Counted from the stretch's first letter, positions 25,815 to 34,995 are shown. The stretch is DNA of 64,000 nucleotides from CATQHQ01 sp965243805 (GCA_965243805.1 OZ251577.1:310001-374000), one strand, 5' to 3'. The notes: a model not told the origin generated them from the letters alone. Numbers and translations: made by a program.

Positions 25815-27272
25815 GTGGCGGACGCCCTCCCCACCCGCCTCTGGATCGGCAACGAGTGGGTGGAGCCGCAGCACGCGACCACCTTCCCCACCGTGAACCC
25901 GGCCACCGGCGAGCTTCTGGCCCATGTGGCCGAGGCGCGGGCCGAGGATGTGGACTTGGCAGTGCAGTCGGCACGCACGGCGTTTGCGGACCCGCGCTGG
26001 CGTCGGATGAACCCTCACAAGCGCTCCCGCCTCCTCTGGCGCCTTGCGGAGCTGGTGGACGCCAACGCCGACGAGCTGGCGCTGCTGGAGACTCGGGACA
26101 ACGGCAAGCCCTACTTCGAGTCCCGCAAGATCGACGTCCCGTCGGCGGCGACGACGTTCCGCTACTACGCTGGACTTGCGGACAAGGTGCAGGGCGACAC
26201 CCTGCCGGTCCCCGGCCCCTTCCTGAACTACACGTTGCGGGAGCCGGTCGGCGTCGTGGGGGCAATCGTTCCGTGGAACTTCCCCCTATCCATGGCGGCT
26301 TGGAAGGCGGCCCCCGCGCTCGCCTGCGGCAACACGGTGGTGCTGAAGCCCGCCGAGGAGACGCCGCTGACCGCGCTTCGGCTGGGGGAGCTGGCCGCCG
26401 AGGCCGGATTTCCACCCGGTGCGCTCAACGTGGCGCCGGGCTTCGGGGAGACGGCGGGCGCGGCGCTGGTTCGCCATCCCGGAGTGGACGCGATCTCGTT
26501 CACCGGCTCCACCGAGACGGGGCGAACGGTCATGCGCGAGGCGGCGGACACCCTCAAGAAGATCTCGCTGGAGCTGGGGGGAAAGTCGCCCAACATCGTC
26601 TTCGCCGACGCCGACCTGGGGCAGGCCGTGAAGGGGGCCTCCACCGGCGTCTTCTACGGGAAGGGCGAGGTGTGCGCGGCGGGGAGCCGCATCTTGGTGG
26701 AGGCGTCGGTGCACGACCAGTTCGTCGAGGGATTGGCGGCGCGCGCGGCCCGAACGCCGGTGGGCGATCCCATGGACCCGGCCACGCGCCTGGGCGCCAT
26801 CGTCAGCGAAGCCCAGCTGGAGCGGGTCGCGGGCTACATCGACGCGGGGAAGCGTGAGGGCGCGCGTCTGGTGGCCGGCGGAGAACGAGCGAAGGTGGAC
26901 GGGCGCGGCAACTTCGTGAACGCCACCGTCTTTGCGGATGTGGAGAGCGAGATGAAGATCGCCCAAGAGGAGATCTTCGGGCCGGTGGCGGCGGTGATCC
27001 GCTTCGACGACGTGGAAGACGCCGTCGCCAAGGCGAACGACACCCTCTACGGCTTGGCAGCCGGCGTCTGGACGCGAGACGTGGGCAAGGCGCACCGGGT
27101 GGCGGCCGAGATCGACGCGGGCACGGTTTGGATCAACACCTACAACCAGTACGCGCCGGCGTCGCCCTTCGGCGGCTACAAGGAGAGCGGCTTCGGGCGC
27201 GATCTGGGGTTCCACACGGCGCTGGAGAAGTACACCCAGCTGAAGAGCGTCTGGGTGGCGCTGGACCGGTAA
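25815..27272 (+). CDS. NAD(P)-dependent aldehyde dehydrogenase
   Basis: A 485-aa aldehyde dehydrogenase of the betaine/phenylacetaldehyde/succinate-semialdehyde superfamily. The cofactor loop is FTGSTETGR, the general base Glu is in LELGGKSPN, and the catalytic Cys is Cys287 in GEVCAAGSR (the common form is GQVCCAGSR). The tail has the SPFGGYKESGFGRD signature. It begins at GTG 25815 just after the crotonase stop. In this operon it probably oxidises an aldehyde feeding the CoA pathway, but the substrate is not determined. Confidence 0.93.
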   Translation: MADALPTRLWIGNEWVEPQHATTFPTVNPATGELLAHVAEARAEDVDLAVQSARTAFADPRWRRMNPHKRSRLLWRLAELVDANADELALLETRDNGKPYFESRKIDVPSAATTFRYYAGLADKVQGDTLPVPGPFLNYTLREPVGVVGAIVPWNFPLSMAAWKAAPALACGNTVVLKPAEETPLTALRLGELAAEAGFPPGALNVAPGFGETAGAALVRHPGVDAISFTGSTETGRTVMREAADTLKKISLELGGKSPNIVFADADLGQAVKGASTGVFYGKGEVCAAGSRILVEASVHDQFVEGLAARAARTPVGDPMDPATRLGAIVSEAQLERVAGYIDAGKREGARLVAGGERAKVDGRGNFVNATVFADVESEMKIAQEEIFGPVAAVIRFDDVEDAVAKANDTLYGLAAGVWTRDVGKAHRVAAEIDAGTVWINTYNQYAPASPFGGYKESGFGRDLGFHTALEKYTQLKSVWVALDR

Positions 27273-27303
27273 GGGCGAACCGAGGTACGGGGGACAAACA
27301 CCG

Positions 27304-28503
27304 ATGCGCGAAGCCTGGATCGTGGACGCGGTGCGGACGCCGATCGGAAGGCACGGCGGCGCGCTGGCGTCGGTGCGCCCCGACGACTTGGCGGCGCGCA
27401 CGATCTCGACGCTGCTGAAGCGCAACTCCGCCCTCCCCGCCTCTCTCCTGGACGACGTGATCTTCGGCTGCACCAATCAGGCCGGCGAAGACAACCGGAA
27501 CGTGGCCCGGATGGCGCTCCTGGGGGCCGGCCTGCCCGTGGAAGTTCCGGGACAGACCGTGAACCGACTGTGCGGCTCCGGAATGCAGGCCGTCGCCAGC
27601 GCGCTTCACGCGGTGCGGGCGGGAGAGGGCCGCGCGTTCGTGGCCGGCGGCGTCGAATCCATGAGCCGAGCGCCGTTCGTGATGTTGAAGCCGGAACGGG
27701 GCTACCCTAGGGGCGCGCCGGAGGTGGCCGACACGGTGCTCGGCTGGCGCTTCCCCAACCCGCGCTTCGGCCCCGAGTGGACGATGAGCTTGGGGGCGAC
27801 GGCGGAGGTGGTGGCCGAGGAGTACGACGTGACGCGCCAGGAGCAGGACGCCTTCGCGGCGGAGAGCCAGAGGAAGGCCGCGGCGGCGCAGGAGGCCGAT
27901 CGCTTCGAGGAGGAGATCGTGAGCGTGACGGTGATGGGCCGGGGGCGTGAGGTGCGCATCGTGGAGCGCGACGAACACCCCCGGCCGGGCACCACCCCAG
28001 AGGCGCTGGCCCGCCTTCGCCCTGTCTTCCAGGAAGGCGGCACCGTGACGGCCGGCAACTCGTCGGGGATCAACGACGGCGCCGCCGCCCTGCTGGTGGT
28101 GGAAGCGGAGACCGCTCGCGCCCACGGAGTGTCGCCGATGGCCAAGGTGCGCGCCACTGCGGTGGCTGGCGTGGAGCCCAGTCGGATGGGAACCGGACCG
28201 ATCCCGGCGTCGCGCCGTTGCCTGAAGCGGGCAGGCGTGGCCGTGGAGGAGCTGGGCTTGGTCGAGGTGAACGAAGCCTTTGCGGCGCAAGCCGTCCCGT
28301 GCGTGCGGGAGCTGGGGTTGGACCCGGAGATCGTGAACGTGAACGGCGGCGCCATCGCCCTGGGCCACCCGGTGGGCTGCTCCGGAGCGCGCATCGTGAC
28401 GACGCTGGTCCACGAGATGGTGCGCCGCGACGCCGAGCTGGGGTTGGCCACCATGTGCATCGGAGTCGGCCAGGGAATCGCCACCGTGCTGGAGCGGGCG
28501 TGA
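27304..28503 (+). CDS. acetyl-CoA acyltransferase (thiolase)
   Basis: A 399-aa degradative thiolase (FadA/PcaF type) cleaving 3-ketoacyl-CoA with CoA. The nucleophile is Cys90 in RLCGSGMQA, the activating His is in GGAIALGHPVGCSGAR, and the second Cys is in CIGVGQG. The NEAFAAQ segment is also present. Its TGA overlaps the GTG start of the following dehydrogenase (GTGA), implying coupled synthesis of the last two beta-oxidation steps. Confidence 0.95.
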   Translation: MREAWIVDAVRTPIGRHGGALASVRPDDLAARTISTLLKRNSALPASLLDDVIFGCTNQAGEDNRNVARMALLGAGLPVEVPGQTVNRLCGSGMQAVASALHAVRAGEGRAFVAGGVESMSRAPFVMLKPERGYPRGAPEVADTVLGWRFPNPRFGPEWTMSLGATAEVVAEEYDVTRQEQDAFAAESQRKAAAAQEADRFEEEIVSVTVMGRGREVRIVERDEHPRPGTTPEALARLRPVFQEGGTVTAGNSSGINDGAAALLVVEAETARAHGVSPMAKVRATAVAGVEPSRMGTGPIPASRRCLKRAGVAVEELGLVEVNEAFAAQAVPCVRELGLDPEIVNVNGGAIALGHPVGCSGARIVTTLVHEMVRRDAELGLATMCIGVGQGIATVLERA

Positions 28504-29393
28504 ACGGGGCGGCCGGAAGCCCGCCCGCCACCGGGATCGGCTCGGTTGCCGTGATCGGCGCCGGGACGATGGGCCACGGGATCGCCCAGGTCGCCGCCAT
28601 GGCCGGACACCCAGTCGCCCTCCACGACGCCGACGCCCAGCAGATCGACCGCGCCCTCACCCTTGTCAAGGCCAACCTCGACAAGGGCGTGAGCCTGGGG
28701 AAGGTGGACACCGCCGCCCGCGACGACGCTCTCTCACGCCTCTCCGCCGCCCCCGCCCTGGAGGAGGCCGTCGCCGGTGCGGAGCTGGTGATCGAGGCGG
28801 TGCCCGAGGTCGTCTCCCTCAAGGCCCGGCTCTTCCGGGAAGTTGCGGAGCTGGTCGCCCGGGACACGGTGCTCGCCACCAACACTTCGTCCCTCTCGGT
28901 CACCAAGATCGGCGACGGCCTTCCCTTCCCCGGCCGCTTCCTGGGACTGCACTTCTTCAACCCGGTCCACATCATGGCGCTGGTGGAGGTGGTGAAGGGG
29001 GAGCGCACGGACCCCTCCGTGCTGGACCGCGCCGTGGCGTTCGTGCGCGGGGTGGGCAAGGAACCGGTGGTGGTGGCCGACTCCCCTGGCTTTGCGTCGT
29101 CGCGACTGGGAATCGTCCTGGGACTCGAAGCGATCCGCATGGTGGAGACCGGAGTCGCGGCCCCCGAAGCGATCGACAAGGCGATGGTGCTGGGGTACCG
29201 TCACCCGATGGGACCGCTGCGCCTCACCGACCTGGTGGGGCTGGACGTGCGCCTGGGCATCGCGCGCTACCTTCACGAGACGTTGCAGTCGGAGGCGTTT
29301 CGTCCGCCGGCGCTGCTGGAGCGGATGGTGGCGGAGGGGCGGTTGGGGAAGAAGTCGGGACGCGGCTTCTACGAGTGGGACGCGGGACCGTGA
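28500..29393 (+). CDS. 3-hydroxyacyl-CoA dehydrogenase
   Basis: A 297-aa NAD-dependent 3-hydroxyacyl-CoA (or 3-hydroxybutyryl-CoA) dehydrogenase. The Rossmann motif is VIGAGTMGHGIAQVAAMAG, followed by a conserved NTSSLSVT and the catalytic GLHFFNPVHIM with its His. The C-terminal domain ends in KKSGRGFYEW. GTG at 28500 is chosen because it overlaps the thiolase stop by 4 bases and gives the normal family length. The frame upstream is open but antisense-like. It sits between thiolase and the second crotonase. Confidence 0.93.
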   Translation: MNGAAGSPPATGIGSVAVIGAGTMGHGIAQVAAMAGHPVALHDADAQQIDRALTLVKANLDKGVSLGKVDTAARDDALSRLSAAPALEEAVAGAELVIEAVPEVVSLKARLFREVAELVARDTVLATNTSSLSVTKIGDGLPFPGRFLGLHFFNPVHIMALVEVVKGERTDPSVLDRAVAFVRGVGKEPVVVADSPGFASSRLGIVLGLEAIRMVETGVAAPEAIDKAMVLGYRHPMGPLRLTDLVGLDVRLGIARYLHETLQSEAFRPPALLERMVAEGRLGKKSGRGFYEWDAGP

Positions 29394-30163
29394 CGACCGT
29401 CCGGGTGAGCGCCAGCGACTTTGTGGCCGAGGTGGCAATCAACCGGCCCGAAAAGCTCAACGCCCTGAACGCCACCGTCCGTCGCGAGCTCTCGGAGACC
29501 TTCGACGCGCTGGCGACCGACGACGACGTGAAGGTGGCCGTCCTCCACGGCACCGGCGAGAAGGCGTTCGTGGCGGGCGCCGACGTGACCGAGTTCGCGG
29601 CCCGGACGCCCGAGGAGCAGCGTGATCTCTACGAGGAACGCCGTGTCTACGACGCCCTGGCCGAGTTCCCCAAGCCCGTGATCTGCGCCATCCACGGCCT
29701 CTGCATCGGGGGCGGCAACGAACTGGCGCTGGCCTGCGACATGCGGGTCGCCGACGCCACCGCCCGCTTCGGCCAGTTCGAGGTCCGGCTGGGGCTGATC
29801 CCCGGCGCCGGCGGCACACAGCGGCTGGCTCGGCTGGTGGGACCCGGTCAGGCGATGCGGCTGGGGCTGTGCGGCGACCTGATCGACGCCGAGGAGGCCC
29901 ACCGGATCGGCCTAGTCGAGTTCCTGGTGGAGGAAGGCCGGCAGTTGGAGAAGGCCCGAGAAGTGGCCGGCCGGATGACCCGATGGAGCCCCGTCGCTCT
30001 TCGGCTGGTGAAGAAGGCCGTGCGGGCCGCGCACGAGCACCCGCTCTCCGCCGGCTTGGCGCTGGAGAAGGAGCTGTTCCTGGAGGCGTTCGCCTCGGAA
30101 GACGGTCGGGAGGGAGTGAAGGCGTTCGTGGAAAGGCGGCGTCCGCAGTTCAAGGGACGGTAG
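29390..30163 (+). CDS. enoyl-CoA hydratase (crotonase)
   Basis: A 257-aa second crotonase with both catalytic glutamates, in GGGNELALACDM and FGQFEVRLGLIPGAGGTQRL, and the oxyanion segment FVAGADVTEF. It is likely a short-chain enoyl-CoA hydratase. GTG at 29390 overlaps the preceding TGA (GTGA), the same coupling as the previous junction; an earlier GTG at 29375 is possible. It shares less than the full motif pattern with the operon's first crotonase, so the two probably act on different acyl chains. A 21-bp repeat starts at its stop codon. Confidence 0.92.
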   Translation: MTTVRVSASDFVAEVAINRPEKLNALNATVRRELSETFDALATDDDVKVAVLHGTGEKAFVAGADVTEFAARTPEEQRDLYEERRVYDALAEFPKPVICAIHGLCIGGGNELALACDMRVADATARFGQFEVRLGLIPGAGGTQRLARLVGPGQAMRLGLCGDLIDAEEAHRIGLVEFLVEEGRQLEKAREVAGRMTRWSPVALRLVKKAVRAAHEHPLSAGLALEKELFLEAFASEDGREGVKAFVERRRPQFKGR

Positions 30164-30233
30164 CTCGACTTTACACCACGTCAACTCGGCTTTACACCAC
30201 GGTAGCCCGGCTTTGCAGCGCGGTAGCCCGGCC
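30159..30233 (+). repeat. 21-bp tandem repeat starting at a stop codon
   Basis: About 3.4 imperfect copies of a 21-base unit (CGGTAGCYCGGCTTTACACCA type) begin with the last sense codon and TAG stop of the crotonase gene. The unit is seven codons long, and two later copies again present TAG in frame. It lies between convergent genes. Confidence 0.85.
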
Positions 30234-30235
30234 TC

Positions 30236-30559
30236 CTACAGCACGATGTCGCCGCCGGGGTCCCGCTTCCGCAGACGCCGCAGTCGATCCTCGGCGCGCT
30301 TCAGGCGTTCCGCCTTCAACAGCGGATCAAGAACCGCGTCCCGCCATCCCAGCACGCCCTCGGATACCGTCGCTCGCACCACATCCCCCTCGGAAACGGT
30401 CGGCCCCAGGTCGTCGACAGACACCTCCTCGTCGGCGAAGGCGTCGTCGTCGGGAACCAGCACGACCACTCCGCCCTCGATCCGGTCCACCACGTAGACC
30501 CTCTCCGAGATGACCGGTGCCGGGGGCTGGGTAGGGGCAGGCTGCGGGACCTCGCTCAT
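30236..30559 (-). CDS. DUF3006 domain protein
   Basis: A 107-aa protein with a Pro-rich start and the DUF3006 pattern: VYVVDRIEGGVVVLVPDDD, then SVDDLGPTVSEGDVVRATV, and a basic C-terminal helix (LKRAEDRLRRLRKRD). DUF3006 is a small beta-rich domain of unknown function, typically encoded next to ComEC-like metallo-hydrolases, as here. Its ATG overlaps the stop of the upstream hydrolase by 4 bases, so the pair is made together. Confidence 0.8.
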   Translation of the reverse strand: MSEVPQPAPTQPPAPVISERVYVVDRIEGGVVVLVPDDDAFADEEVSVDDLGPTVSEGDVVRATVSEGVLGWRDAVLDPLLKAERLKRAEDRLRRLRKRDPGGDIVL

Positions 30560-31473
30560 CGTCTTCTTCGCTCCGGCGGCTGGTGGTGGCGCGGATCGTC
30601 GCCCTCCGCATCCCCAAGGATCACTTCGTACTGGCCATCCGGGAAGCCCACGACCGTCACGGCGCCGTCGCGGTCGGTGCGGAGGACTTGGTCGGCGATC
30701 TGCGAGAACGCCGCCAGGGCTTCGGGGCGGGGATGGCCGTAGCTGTTCCGGCCCACCGAGATCACCACCACTTTCGGGCGTGCGAGCTGCAGGAACGCCG
30801 GCGTGAAGCCGTTGTCGCTACCGTGGTGCGGCGCTTTGAGCAACGTCACCGGCGGGACCACCTCCTGTCCGACCAGGAAGCTCAGCTGGCGGACCTCCGA
30901 ATCCCCGCTCAAGAAGGCGGTGAAGCGGCCGTGTCGGACCACGAGAGTCACGGAACGGTTGTTCTGGTTGCGCCCAGGGGGCGGCATGGGCAGCACCTGA
31001 ACGGAGACGGAGCCCAGGGAGATCGTACGCGGAGTCGGAGCCAGGTATGTGATCTCGGAGCGGCGCTCCACCTCTTCCATGAGCCGCTCGTAAGTCCGCG
31101 TCGAGTGTGGCATCCCGTTGTCGAGGAAGGCGCGGACGGGGAACTCCCGGATCACCGCCGCCATCCCGCCGATGTGGTCGGAGTGGGCGTGGGTGGCCAC
31201 CAGCAGATCGATCTCCTCCACGCCTCGCTCCCGAAGCGCCTCCGTGGGAGAGCGCCGGCCCGCGTCCACAAGCACCGTCTGTCCCTCCGGCACCTGCAAT
31301 AGGACCGCGTCGGCCTGTCCCACATCCAGGAAGGTGACCTGAAGTCCGACGGTGGAGTCCTGGAGCGGGGCGGCGGAGACCAGCGCGCCCATCGTCGCTT
31401 GCGCAGCCGACGCCGGGGCAAGCACCGACAGCGCCGTTGCGCCCACACCAACGAATCCGGGAAGGAACCGCAT
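30556..31473 (-). CDS. secreted ComEC/Rec2-like metallo-beta-lactamase-fold hydrolase
   Basis: A 305-aa stand-alone metallo-beta-lactamase-fold protein similar to the hydrolase domain of ComEC. A signal peptide covers about residues 1-25. The metal motif THAHSDH places ligands at His95, His97, Asp99 and His100, preceded by FLDVGQADAVLLQ, a ComEC-type hallmark; a later KAPHHGSDNG supplies further ligands. It probably acts on nucleic acid or a phosphoester in the periplasm. It lacks the ComEC membrane channel, so it is not a complete DNA-uptake protein. It forms an operon with DUF3006. Confidence 0.88.
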   Translation of the reverse strand: MRFLPGFVGVGATALSVLAPASAAQATMGALVSAAPLQDSTVGLQVTFLDVGQADAVLLQVPEGQTVLVDAGRRSPTEALRERGVEEIDLLVATHAHSDHIGGMAAVIREFPVRAFLDNGMPHSTRTYERLMEEVERRSEITYLAPTPRTISLGSVSVQVLPMPPPGRNQNNRSVTLVVRHGRFTAFLSGDSEVRQLSFLVGQEVVPPVTLLKAPHHGSDNGFTPAFLQLARPKVVVISVGRNSYGHPRPEALAAFSQIADQVLRTDRDGAVTVVGFPDGQYEVILGDAEGDDPRHHQPPERRRR

Positions 31474-31593
31474 GGGACCTTCAAGTCCTCCCTTCGAGCG
31501 ACACCGTCATAGCCAAGGCGGCGCATGGTGAATAACATGTTCCGACCACAATCTATCCTCCGGCAGACACAATCTAGGAGCCCCGCGCCCCGA

Positions 31594-31821
31594 ATGCCCT
31601 ACTCCGCTTGGCGCCGGATCGCCTGGTGCTACCACCTAGCGTTCCTGGCCGCCGTCACATGGCCGGGCCAGACCCTGGTCAACACGCCCGACCCCTTCGT
31701 GCTCGGCCTGCCCCGTCAGATGGCGCTGGTGGCGGTCCTGATCGTGGGGAGCCTGATCGTTCTGTGGCGGATGGACATGGCTCGCCGTCGAGACGCCAAC
31801 CGCACCGAGGCGACCGGGTAG
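31594..31821 (+). CDS. DUF3311 small membrane protein
   Basis: A 75-aa protein with two membrane helices. Between them is WPGQTLVNTPDPFVLGLPRQ, the DUF3311 pattern (a pump-associated small subunit). It ends in a basic tail. ATG at 31594 is chosen (AGGAG 13 bases upstream); an earlier start at 31525 adds 23 unlikely residues. It is 6 bases upstream of a sodium:solute symporter, the usual DUF3311 partner, like the YhdT-PanF style pairs. Confidence 0.8.
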   Translation: MPYSAWRRIAWCYHLAFLAAVTWPGQTLVNTPDPFVLGLPRQMALVAVLIVGSLIVLWRMDMARRRDANRTEATG

Positions 31822-31827
31822 CCGCCG

Positions 31828-33288
31828 ATGGACAAGTTCACGGTGATCACCGTCCTCGTCTTCGGCTACTTGGCGACGACGCTGGCAGTGGGACTGGCGG
31901 CCGGGCGCCGGGCATCCAGGAGCGTGCAGGGCTACGTGGCCGGCGACCGAGACTTCGGACTGCTGGTCATGTACTTCATCACGGGCGCCTCGGTGTTCTC
32001 GGCCTTCGCCTTCCTGGGCGGACCGGGATGGGCGTACTCCCGGGGCGCAGCGGCCTTCTACATCCTCTCCTACGGCGCGCTCGGGATGGCGCCGTGGTAC
32101 GCCATGGGACCCAAGGCCGCCGCGCTGGGCCGACGCTTCGGCTTCGTCACCCAAGCCCAGCTTCTCACGGGCCGCTTCCCCTCCCGCGGCCTCTCGGTGC
32201 TGATGGCGGTCCTGACGCTGGTCTCCTTCGTGCCCTACGTGACGATCCAGATGAGGGGCGCCGGGATCGTCATCGAAGCCGTCACCGACGGGCGCATCCC
32301 ATTGGCCGTCGGCGCGGCGGTAGCCTATGGGATCGTCATGGTCTACGTGCTCGCCAGCGGCGTGTCGGCGGTGGGCTGGACCAACACCTTCCAGGGCGTC
32401 TTCATGCTGGCGATCGCGTGGACGCTGGGGATCTACCTGCCCTACCGGCTGTACGGCGGCGTGGGTCCGATGTTCGAGCAGATCCTGGCCGCGCGCCCCG
32501 AACTGCTGACGCTTCCGGGCCTGGACCCGGGCGGCAACGAATGGAGCTGGGGCGCGTATTCGACTGCGATCCTGGTCAGCGCCATCGGCTTCACGATGCT
32601 GCCCCACCTCTTCATGAAGGCGTTCACCGCCAGGGACGACGAGACGATTCGCCGCACCGTCATCCTCTTCCCCACCTTCCAGCTGTTCCTGATCCCCGTG
32701 TTCCTGATCGGCTTCGCCGGCGTGCTCTTCCCCGAGTCGCCGGAGCGGTCCGACTTCATCCTGCCCTTCCTGATCCTCCGTACCGAGCTGCCAGCGATCG
32801 TGATCGGTCTATTCTGCGCCGGAGCCCTGTCGGCGTCGATGTCCACCGGCGACGCGCTCCTCCACGCGGGGGCGTCGGTGGTCGTGGAAGACGGGGTCCA
32901 GCCCTTCCGCCGCCTCTCGGACAAGGGCCAGCGAACGCTGATCCGGGTGCTGGTCGTGGGCGTGGGCGCAGCGGCCTACGTGCTGGCGCTCTCCGACTCG
33001 TCGTCACTGGTGGACCTGCTGCTGGCGTCCTACGGGATCATCTGCCAGTTCATGCCGGCGGTAGTGGCGGCGATGTACTGGCGACGGGCGACGACGGCGG
33101 GCGTGGTGTCGGGACTCGTGGCCGGCTCGGCGGTGGCCGTCTTCTTCTTCGTCTTCCCCGACTGGAAGCCGCTGGGACTCCACGAAGGCATCCTGGGGCT
33201 GATCGTCCACATCCCGGTGCTGCTGGGAGTAAGCTTGGCCGGGAAGCCGCAAGCCGAGAAGCACGTGAGCGCGTTCGTCGATGTCTGA
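31828..33288 (+). CDS. sodium:solute symporter (SSS family)
   Basis: A 486-aa inner-membrane symporter of the SSS family (PanF/PutP-like) with about 13 hydrophobic segments. Family features include YVAGDRDFG near residue 35, GGPGWAYSRG, FVTQAQLLTGRF and the late CAGALSASMSTGDALLHAGAS, which carries Na+-site serines. It imports an organic solute with Na+; the substrate is not deducible. It is paired with DUF3311 upstream and overlaps the chorismate mutase gene by 8 bases. Confidence 0.9.
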   Translation: MDKFTVITVLVFGYLATTLAVGLAAGRRASRSVQGYVAGDRDFGLLVMYFITGASVFSAFAFLGGPGWAYSRGAAAFYILSYGALGMAPWYAMGPKAAALGRRFGFVTQAQLLTGRFPSRGLSVLMAVLTLVSFVPYVTIQMRGAGIVIEAVTDGRIPLAVGAAVAYGIVMVYVLASGVSAVGWTNTFQGVFMLAIAWTLGIYLPYRLYGGVGPMFEQILAARPELLTLPGLDPGGNEWSWGAYSTAILVSAIGFTMLPHLFMKAFTARDDETIRRTVILFPTFQLFLIPVFLIGFAGVLFPESPERSDFILPFLILRTELPAIVIGLFCAGALSASMSTGDALLHAGASVVVEDGVQPFRRLSDKGQRTLIRVLVVGVGAAAYVLALSDSSSLVDLLLASYGIICQFMPAVVAAMYWRRATTAGVVSGLVAGSAVAVFFFVFPDWKPLGLHEGILGLIVHIPVLLGVSLAGKPQAEKHVSAFVDV

Positions 33289-33637
33289 CCCGCCAAGGGA
33301 GCTGGCGCGCCTCCGCGACGAGGTGCTTCAGTGCGACCGCAAGCTGATCGAGGCGATCGCCCACCGGCGCACGCTGGTGAAGAGGATCGGCGCGTTGAAG
33401 CGGCAGCTCGGGCTGCCCGTGACCGACCCGGTCCGGGAAGCGGCGGTGGCGCGCCGCGCCGCAGAGATGGCGCGGGCCGAAGGGCTGAACGACGAGCTGG
33501 TGCGAGAGGTGGTGTGGAAGGTTATGGCGGCGGCCCGGGAGGAGCAGCACGCAGCCGTCAGGGACGACGAGGGGGGCGGTCCCGACGGTGGGGCTCCCGA
33601 GGCCGGCGCTCGCGAGGGCGGCGCTCCGTCAGGGTAG
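33281..33637 (+). CDS. chorismate mutase (AroQ class)
   Basis: A 118-aa AroQ-type chorismate mutase, all helical: ELARLRDEVLQCDRKLIEAIAHRR, then LVKRIGALKRQLGLPVTDPVRE with the active-site Lys/Arg positions, then a final helix. It converts chorismate to prephenate for Phe/Tyr synthesis. Residues about 95-118 are a Gly/Glu/Ala-rich tail not found in the core family. It overlaps the symporter end by 8 bases, an unusual partner, so it may be a co-transcribed passenger. Confidence 0.85.
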   Translation: MSDPPRELARLRDEVLQCDRKLIEAIAHRRTLVKRIGALKRQLGLPVTDPVREAAVARRAAEMARAEGLNDELVREVVWKVMAAAREEQHAAVRDDEGGGPDGGAPEAGAREGGAPSG

Positions 33638-33697
33638 GCGGAGCAGAGCGAGACCCGTGGTCCGCAGTCCGCGTCCCTCGCCCTCGCCCTCTGCCCT

Positions 33698-34912
33698 TCA
33701 GGTCCACTCCACATCCTGGATCGCCCCCCAGGGAACGACCTGGGCGCCGCTTCGACGCTGGATCGGGCCGTCGCCGCCGTAGATCAGCCGGGCCTCGGGC
33801 ATCAGGTGAGGGTTGGCCCGCTCGGCCCGGTCGGGGAACGCCTCCAAGGCTCGTAAGAAGCTGGGTGCGACGGTCGCGCCCGACTTCACCTCCGCGCCGA
33901 TCGTGCGCCGAGCCGTCTCCACCACCAAGTCGACCTCCAAGCCGCGAGCCTCCCGCAGGTGGAAGAGCCCGCCCGCCTCGCCCCTGTGAAGTCGCGCCTT
34001 GAGCGCCTCGGACGCGCACCAGCTCTCGAATAGCGCGCCCCGCAGTGGGTGAGCCCGCAGCTGGTCGGGGTCGCGTATCCCCAGCAGACTGCACGCCAGC
34101 CCAGAGTCCACGAAGTGCAGCTTCGGCGCCTTCACCAAGCGCTTGCGGAAGTTGCGAAGCCACGGCGGCACGGTGAATACGACGAAGCTGGCTTCGAGAA
34201 CGGAGAGCCAAGCGCGAACCGTGGGATGGGCAACGCCGGCATCGGCTCCCAGCGACGAGAGGTTGAGCTCCTGCGCCGTGCGACCGGCCGCCAATCGCAA
34301 GAACGTGCTGAAGGCGGACAGGTTGGTCACTTGCAGCACCTGTCGCACGTCTCGCTGCACATAGGTTGCGGCGTAGTCCCCCAGCCACGCGCCTGCGGGC
34401 AGCCGCCGGTCCCGGATGCGCGGGTAGCCGCCGCTCCATACGGTGGTCCACAGGTCGGACGGCGCCGGGCGCCCCGACTCTTCTGGAAGACGGGGCACCT
34501 CTGGAAAGCGGCGCACTTCCTCCAGGCTCAGCGGCAACAGTTGGAGTAGGGCCACCCGCCCAGCGAGAGACTGGCTGATCGCTTCGGTGAGGCCGAAGTG
34601 CTGGGACCCGGTGAGGACGAACCGGCCCGGCGTCGGGTCCTCGTCCACCTCTTCCTGCAGGTACGAGAACAGCCCCGGCACGCGCTGCACTTCGTCGAAC
34701 ACCACGGGACCCGAGTGCTGCGCCAGAAACCCCCTGGGGTCCGTTTCCGCGAACTCGCGGGCGTCCAGCGGCTCCAAGCTCACGTAGTCGTGGTGGGGGA
34801 AGGAGGCCCGGCACAGTGTCGTCTTCCCCGATTGGCGTGGGCCAGTGACGGCGACGACGGGGGAATGGCGTGCGGCGCGAAGCAGATGCGGCCCGAGCGT
34901 GCGATCAATCAT
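33698..34912 (-). CDS. AAA ATPase with DUF4143 domain
   Basis: A 404-aa ATPase of the DUF4143 group. The N-terminal AAA domain has Walker A GPRQSGKTT (residues 24-32), Walker B VVFDEVQRVPGLF, and sensor VLTGSQHFGL. The C-terminal half, with LRLAAGRTAQELNLSSLG (a winged-helix-like part) and a restriction-endonuclease-like end (GLEVDLVVET, GAEVKSG), matches DUF4143. These proteins are widespread, of unresolved function, and found as isolated genes, as here. ATG at 34912 may be the first base of a leaderless transcript. Confidence 0.88.
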   Translation of the reverse strand: MIDRTLGPHLLRAARHSPVVAVTGPRQSGKTTLCRASFPHHDYVSLEPLDAREFAETDPRGFLAQHSGPVVFDEVQRVPGLFSYLQEEVDEDPTPGRFVLTGSQHFGLTEAISQSLAGRVALLQLLPLSLEEVRRFPEVPRLPEESGRPAPSDLWTTVWSGGYPRIRDRRLPAGAWLGDYAATYVQRDVRQVLQVTNLSAFSTFLRLAAGRTAQELNLSSLGADAGVAHPTVRAWLSVLEASFVVFTVPPWLRNFRKRLVKAPKLHFVDSGLACSLLGIRDPDQLRAHPLRGALFESWCASEALKARLHRGEAGGLFHLREARGLEVDLVVETARRTIGAEVKSGATVAPSFLRALEAFPDRAERANPHLMPEARLIYGGDGPIQRRSGAQVVPWGAIQDVEWT

Positions 34913-34918
34913 GCACCA

Positions 34919-34947
34919 ATCGTAAATCTGATCTTCAATCGGTGCAA
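34919..34947 (-). promoter_or_regulatory. candidate leaderless promoter of the DUF4143 gene
   Basis: On the minus strand TTGCAC (34942-34947) and TACGAT (34919-34924) are spaced by 17 bases. The -10 element ends only 6 bases before the ATG, so transcription would start at or near the start codon. The stretch is visibly richer in A+T than its surroundings. Confidence 0.4.
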
Positions 34948-34995
34948 ACGTGCCCTTGCGCTACCCCCTCGACCTGAACGTCGTGACGGAAACCC

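Noticed and set aside
30556..31473. Full ComEC DNA-uptake channel
   Set aside because: The protein is 305 aa with a signal peptide and no multi-helix competence domain.
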